Source: an uncultured Amylibacter sp. (lineage in GTDB: Bacteria; Pseudomonadota; Alphaproteobacteria; Rhodobacterales; Rhodobacteraceae). Taken from it: DNA of 7,821 nt. A model generated the notes under the pieces. The model saw nothing but the letters and a program-made list of their open reading frames with translations. It was not told where the DNA came from and made no database searches. Shown in pieces: positions 7,329 to 7,821 of this stretch. The stretch is taken from contig CALLAV010000093.1 of the NCBI GenBank assembly GCA_938001995.1, positions 1 to 7,821 of the forward strand. Reading direction: 5' to 3'. Made by a program: the position numbers and the translations under genes. How positions within the stretch are numbered: position 1 is the first letter of the stretch; each line of letters begins with the position of its first letter.

Positions 7329-7821
7329 ATGAACATTTTCGCGTCCCGCGCTTACCTTGATACTGGTTGGGCCAGTGATGTGCGCCTTACGGTGGATGGC
7401 ACAGATATCACGCAGATCGCGCCCAACAGCACCGCGCAGCCGAACGACACGCGCGTGGATACACTGCTGCCCGCACTGTCCAATCTGCACAGTCATTCGT
7501 TCCAGCGGGCCATGGCAGGTATGACGGAATTTCGCGCCCAAGGCCGCGAGAGTTTTTGGACGTGGCGCAAGCTGATGTACGCATTCTTAGACCGTCTGAC
7601 ACCCGACCATATCAGCGCGATTGCAGCGCAGGCGTTCATGGAAATGCAAAAGGCAGGCTTTGCGGCAGTGGGGGAGTTTCACTACCTTCATAACGCGCAA
7701 GGTGGGCAGCGGTATGATGATCCGTCAGAATTGTCGACGCGCATCATGCAAGCGGCGGTGGACACGGGCATCGGCCTGACCCACTTGCCTGTGCTCTATA
7801 CCTACGGTGATGTTGGCGATC
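7329..7821 (+). CDS. hutF: Formimidoylglutamate deiminase (5' part; continues beyond the window)
   Basis: HutF converts N-formimino-L-glutamate to N-formyl-L-glutamate plus ammonia, the step that defines the five-step histidine pathway. The first 164 codons are present, open to the window edge; the full protein is usually around 450 residues. The N-terminal metal pair is H54 and H56 in [13 protein letters not shown], and VGEFHYLHN at 114-122 is a family hallmark within the amidohydrolase superfamily. W77 and W79 in [10 protein letters not shown] lie in a block I also associate with this family. The catalytic histidine and aspartate of the C-terminal half are not in view. The ATG at 7329 has a modest AAGAG (7318-7322) six bases upstream. 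It is divergent from hutI and shares its control region. Guanine or S-adenosylhomocysteine deaminases are distant relatives, but the motifs fit HutF better. Confidence 0.96.
   Translation, partial: MNIFASRAYLDTGWASDVRLTVDGTDITQIAPNSTAQPNDTRVDTLLPALSNLHSHSFQRAMAGMTEFRAQGRESFWTWRKLMYAFLDRLTPDHISAIAAQAFMEMQKAGFAAVGEFHYLHNAQGGQRYDDPSELSTRIMQAAVDTGIGLTHLPVLYTYGDVGD

Noticed and set aside
1..7821. Mobile elements, CRISPR arrays, tRNA or rRNA genes, or an unknown defence or biosynthetic system
   Set aside because: Nearly every base is accounted for by housekeeping catabolic and transport genes with short intergenic gaps. I saw no array of repeats, terminal inverted repeats, transposase motifs or structured RNA gene.

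Overview
The window is an ordinary chromosomal stretch of an alphaproteobacterium. Protein flavour, moderately GC-rich codon use and operon layout suggest the Rhodobacterales/Roseobacter group; this placement is inference from pattern recognition, not from a search. It carries a histidine utilisation (hut) cluster next to a polar amino acid ABC transporter.

Layout. (1) Positions 1-1861, minus strand: a tight three-gene set reading ATPase (1118-1861), permease (343-1107), then an AhpD/carboxymuconolactone-decarboxylase-like protein (1-329, running off the left edge). The gaps are 10 and 13 bases. (2) Positions 1862-1978: a divergent promoter region. (3) Positions 1979-2755, plus strand: the secreted substrate-binding protein, closed by a strong intrinsic terminator at 2781-2810. 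(4) Positions 2812-7245, minus strand: hutI, then hutH, then hutU, co-oriented and closely packed (hutI and hutH share an ATGA, and hutH-hutU are 22 bases apart). (5) Positions 7246-7328: a short divergent control region with a perfect 16-bp palindrome resembling a GntR/HutC-type operator. (6) Positions 7329 to the right edge, plus strand: the first 164 codons of hutF.

How the genes work together. HutH deaminates histidine to urocanate, HutU hydrates it to imidazolonepropionate, and HutI opens the ring to N-formiminoglutamate. HutF deiminates that to N-formylglutamate, so the window shows the five-step (HutF/HutG) branch. HutG, needed for the last step to glutamate and formate, is not between hutH and hutU and must be outside the window if the pathway is complete. 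The ABC transporter could import histidine or a related compound, but only gene adjacency supports this. It lies in separate transcription units, and I see no copy of the hut palindrome near it.

I found no mobile element, CRISPR array, tRNA or rRNA, and no convincing undescribed system. The points most worth a second look are a lipoprotein-type signal (LAGC lipobox) on the ABC permease rather than on the binding protein, the palindrome between hutI and hutF, and the redox-motif protein trailing the permease.
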